A program made the translations under genes and the position numbers. A DNA stretch of 64,000 bases. It comes from an uncultured Flavobacteriales bacterium (GTDB lineage: Bacteria; Bacteroidota; Bacteroidia; Flavobacteriales_E; Vicingaceae). Numbering within the stretch: the stretch's first letter is position 1; the number at the start of each line of letters is the position of its first letter. Positions 61,389 to 64,000 of this stretch are shown piece by piece. The notes under the pieces are model-generated. The model did no database searches. It saw only the letters and a program-made list of their open reading frames with translations, and had not been told where the DNA came from. The stretch covers positions 1 through 64,000 of the forward strand of contig CAJXMH010000008.1 of the NCBI GenBank assembly GCA_913056345.1. The letters are read 5' to 3'.

Positions 61389-62288
61389 ATGTTCGGGAAT
61401 ACTCAAAATAAATTCGACCTTAACTTCAGTAACAACAGTATGTTAGTGAAGCTGATTTATGCTAATCTTATCGTTTTCCTAGCGATTAAAGTATTGGTTC
61501 TCCCCTTCTGGTTAATGAACATACAACTTTCAGCTGATCAATTTGCACTTAATTGGTTGGCAGTTCCATCTGACCTTTTTAAACTTATTAGCCGTCCTTG
61601 GACTGTATTTTCTTATATGTTCTTGCATTTGGGCTTTTTTCATTTGCTTATGAACATGTTATGGCTCTATTTTTTAGGTCAATTGTTTGTGGAGTTTCTG
61701 GGTGAAAAAAAACTATGGACAGTATACATCTCAGGGGGTTTAGCGGGTGCAGCATTATACATTCTGTTTTATAATGTTTTTCCTGTTTTTGAGACCTCGG
61801 TAGGTGTTTCTAAAGCTTTGGGTGCTTCTGCTTCTGTTATGGCAGTGGTAGTTGCAGTGGCCACCTACGTGCCAAATTTTAGCATCAGGCTACTATTACT
61901 AGGCAATGTAAAATTGAAATACATTGCGCTTTTTGCATTTGTACTGGATGTGATTAATATTTCCAATTCAAACTCAGGTGGACACATTGCACACATAGGA
62001 GGAGCTGCACTAGGGTTTTTCTTTGCAAGACGATGGAAACAAGGACAAGACATTACCAATTGGGTCTCAACTGCTACAGCTTTTATACAAGCCATTTTTA
62101 AACAGCAACCAAAAGTGAAGCTAAAGCATAAAGCCAACGGGAACAGTAAAAGACAGCAACAAAATCACAGAAACAAAGATGAGCAGTCGAGGGTTGATGA
62201 AATCTTAGATAAGATCTCTCAGTCTGGTTACGATAGTTTAAGCAAAGAGGAAAAAGATTTTCTTTTCAGAGCTAGTAAAAACAGCTAA
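61389..62288 (+). CDS. Rhomboid-family intramembrane serine protease 2
   Basis: 299 aa. LGFFHLLMNMLWLYFLG, Ser in ALGASASVMAVVV (GxS), His in GGHIAHIGGAALGF. After the six helices a long, basic Gln/Asn-rich cytoplasmic tail (about 225-299; KANGNSKRQQQNHRNKDEQSR) ends with a short helix ISQSGYDSLSKEEKDFLFRAS. Starts 1 nt after the first rhomboid gene; converges on the third with 4-bp overlap. Confidence 0.92.
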   Translation: MFGNTQNKFDLNFSNNSMLVKLIYANLIVFLAIKVLVLPFWLMNIQLSADQFALNWLAVPSDLFKLISRPWTVFSYMFLHLGFFHLLMNMLWLYFLGQLFVEFLGEKKLWTVYISGGLAGAALYILFYNVFPVFETSVGVSKALGASASVMAVVVAVATYVPNFSIRLLLLGNVKLKYIALFAFVLDVINISNSNSGGHIAHIGGAALGFFFARRWKQGQDITNWVSTATAFIQAIFKQQPKVKLKHKANGNSKRQQQNHRNKDEQSRVDEILDKISQSGYDSLSKEEKDFLFRASKNS

Positions 62289-62986
62289 TCTGTATCGTCT
62301 TTATTCTTTGGTATGTAGTGGTATTCATAATTAATTTGAGGACTTTGCTGGTTTCCTAACTCAAGCTGTTGATCCTCTTTCTGTTCCTCCTCTTCTTCTT
62401 CATTCCATTCGTACACTTTCCGCTGTGGGCCTTGTTTTCTATAATAAACCGCCAACACAATTCCCACTAGCAGTCCCCAAAAGTGTCCTTCCCATGACAT
62501 TTTTTGATCCCAAGGTAAAATGCCCCATATAAGACTTCCATATAAAAAAGCTACTAAAAAGGATATAGCAATCAAGGAGTTTGAACGACGCAAAAATCCG
62601 CTGACAAAAAGAAAACCAAATAGGGAATAAACTAGGCCACTTGCCCCAATATGATAATTATGTCGTGCAGAAATCCAGGTATACAGTCCGGCAAGCAACC
62701 AAGACCATAAAACAATTCTTATGGCTAAGCTTTTGTAGAAATAAAAAAGTGTCCATCCCAACGCTAAGAGGGCGATAGCATTATTGAAAAGGTGATTAAA
62801 ATCTCCGTGAATTAAAGGCGAGAACAGGACGCCCCGAAGGCCTGTCATTTCCCTTGGTAAAATACCCCACTTGCCCAAGCTCAAATCAAAATGCCATTCA
62901 AAAAGCTTTATTAGCGCTATGAATAGCACAAACAAAAAAGGGGGTGTAAAGGCTAGAAATAGCCTTTTCTTCTCAGCTTTTTGCAT
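62285..62986 (-). CDS. Rhomboid-family protein 3
   Basis: 233 aa on the opposite strand. HGDFNHLFNNAIALLALG, Ser in HIGASGLVYSLFGFLF, and a His in WEGHFWGLLVGIVLAVYY. The C-terminal tail is very acidic (NEEEEEEQKEDQQ). Motifs suggest an active protease, though the final His motif (GHxxGL) differs from the two neighbours and matches the YdjR/plant-type branch only loosely. Confidence 0.85.
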   Translation of the reverse strand: MQKAEKKRLFLAFTPPFLFVLFIALIKLFEWHFDLSLGKWGILPREMTGLRGVLFSPLIHGDFNHLFNNAIALLALGWTLFYFYKSLAIRIVLWSWLLAGLYTWISARHNYHIGASGLVYSLFGFLFVSGFLRRSNSLIAISFLVAFLYGSLIWGILPWDQKMSWEGHFWGLLVGIVLAVYYRKQGPQRKVYEWNEEEEEEQKEDQQLELGNQQSPQINYEYHYIPKNKDDTD

Positions 62987-63081
62987 TTATTCTCAATTTA
63001 AACAGGTATAGCAAGAAGTAATCCATTGTCAAAAAGTCACTCAACAAGCGGAGCTAGACAGAATGATTATTCAAACTAATA

Positions 63082-63840
63082 CTAAAAACCACGCTGCTTT
63101 TTGATGTTTTCATAGGCAAGTTGAACTTGTCTGAACTTCTCCTCAGCTTGTTTCCTAACATCAGCTCCCAAATGATTTACCTTGTCGGGATGGTACTTTT
63201 TAGCCATTTTACGATAGGCTTTTTTCAATTCATCGTTGGAAGCATCAGGGGTTACTTCAAGAATTTTATAATCGGCACCAGTATTTTTCACAAACATGGC
63301 TTTGATCGATTCAAAGTCTGCATTGTTAATCCCTAAAAATCCTGCTATGCGGTGAATTAAATTCAACTCGGAATCGCTGATCTGATCGTCCGCTTCCGCA
63401 ATTCCAAATAAATAATGAAGCAATTGCAATCGACTATGGTATTGCATTTGATAACGAATCTCATGTGAGATTTGTCTGATATCTAATGGCTTTTCCAATA
63501 GGTCCTTCAAAGCTCGGAGCTGTTGCTTGGTTTTCGCTTCTCCAAACTGCCTTATGTAAAACTGTTTTACATAGTTAAGTTCTGATTTTAACACCTTACC
63601 ATCTGCTTTCATTACAGCAGCAGTCAGCACTAACAAACTTGCCGCAAAATCTCCGCTAGAACTTCTTCTGTAGGCCTCCTCTCCTCTGTAAGTTGACCCC
63701 GAAGCCGTAAAACGCTCATCCCATTCAACCGAATTTCTATTGTCTAGCATGGCGCCAATGAAGAAACCAATCATAGCGCCAAAAAAACCAAAAGCGCCAA
63801 AACCGATCATAGCGCCAATCCACTTTCCCCAACCTCTCAT
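63082..63840 (-). CDS. TerB + DnaJ domain co-chaperone (DjlA-like)
   Basis: 252 aa. A Gly/Phe-rich membrane segment at the N-terminus ([29 protein letters not shown]), a TerB-like helical domain (about 65-180; [26 protein letters not shown]), and a C-terminal J domain (about 190-252; [32 protein letters not shown]) with HPD. Same layout as DjlA; stimulates DnaK at the inner membrane. Upstream 160 nt to the window end hold no gene I can support. Confidence 0.88.
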   Translation of the reverse strand: MRGWGKWIGAMIGFGAFGFFGAMIGFFIGAMLDNRNSVEWDERFTASGSTYRGEEAYRRSSSGDFAASLLVLTAAVMKADGKVLKSELNYVKQFYIRQFGEAKTKQQLRALKDLLEKPLDIRQISHEIRYQMQYHSRLQLLHYLFGIAEADDQISDSELNLIHRIAGFLGINNADFESIKAMFVKNTGADYKILEVTPDASNDELKKAYRKMAKKYHPDKVNHLGADVRKQAEEKFRQVQLAYENIKKQRGF

Positions 63841-64000
63841 TTAATTCACATTTAAAGTCTAAAATTAGTGAAAGACTGCTGTTCAAGCATCCATGCGGCT
63901 CTTTTATTATAGAAGATTTCTTATTAATTTTGCGAATTGACAAATAGCAAAGATTGCTCGAACCATATACAATTATTCCTCCACCGATCGAAAGTGGTTC

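Overview
The window is Bacteroidota chromosome, most like a marine member of the Cytophagales or a related group. Evidence: a SusC/SusD pair, type IX secretion C-terminal sorting domains, a bacillithiol synthesis gene (bshA), an N-terminally extended GAPDH, and promoters of the Bacteroidota type (TTG, about 20 nt, TAnnTTTG) in front of several genes and tRNAs. No species name can be given from sequence alone.

Region 1 (1-8347) is an accessory array that I read as integron gene cassettes without an integrase in view, running off the left edge. Eight short + strand units are separated by 130-260 nt imperfect-palindrome sites ending in GTT. In several units the first ~10 bases after the junction are the reverse complement of the ~10 bases that start the site after the gene, as expected of attC sites. 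Cargo: two lipoproteins, two other exported proteins, a lipocalin-like protein, a HEPN/RES-type protein, a ParD/ParE-like pair with a frameshifted toxin, and a HigBA pair with its own promoter and operator. An IS110-family element sits inside one attC, with a candidate bridge RNA upstream of its transposase. The last attC is truncated against core genes.

Region 2 (8432-24697) is mostly housekeeping: an AlaDH/saccharopine-dehydrogenase-like enzyme, a CNNM/CBS membrane protein, dapF, an HtrA protease, GAPDH, ornithine aminotransferase, rlmD, a TPMT-like methyltransferase, a phosphoribosyltransferase, aroK, an SDR and a GNAT protein. tRNA-Lys(TTT) and tRNA-Leu(GAG) are each followed by extra copies of their own 3' end plus a terminator. 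A 5'-truncated, frameshifted histidine kinase closes the region.

Region 3 (24998-27656) holds a T9SS-sorted secreted protein, an IS3-family insertion with a 3-bp target duplication, and tRNA-Arg(ACG).

Region 4 (27790-54153) is a beta-1,3-glucan (laminarin-type) utilization locus built from two divergent blocks. Leftward: susC, susD, a PKD surface lipoprotein, a GH16 lipoprotein and a secreted four-repeat binding protein. Rightward: a degenerate-Nudix regulator, then zwf-pgl-edd-eda (complete oxidative Entner-Doudoroff set), a BadF-type sugar kinase, GH17, an MFS sugar porter, GH16, GH30, a giant GH94/GH149-like phosphorylase and a FucP/GluP-type MFS. Read together: surface GH16 cuts glucan, SusCD imports it, periplasmic GH16/GH17/GH30 trim and debranch it, the MFS proteins carry sugars inward, the phosphorylase releases glucose-1-phosphate, the kinase phosphorylates glucose, and the ED enzymes take glucose-6-phosphate to pyruvate and GAP.

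Region 5 (54140-63840) has bshA overlapping a GH3-beta-lactamase fusion, a small membrane protein, mutL, three consecutive rhomboid-family genes and a TerB/DnaJ co-chaperone.
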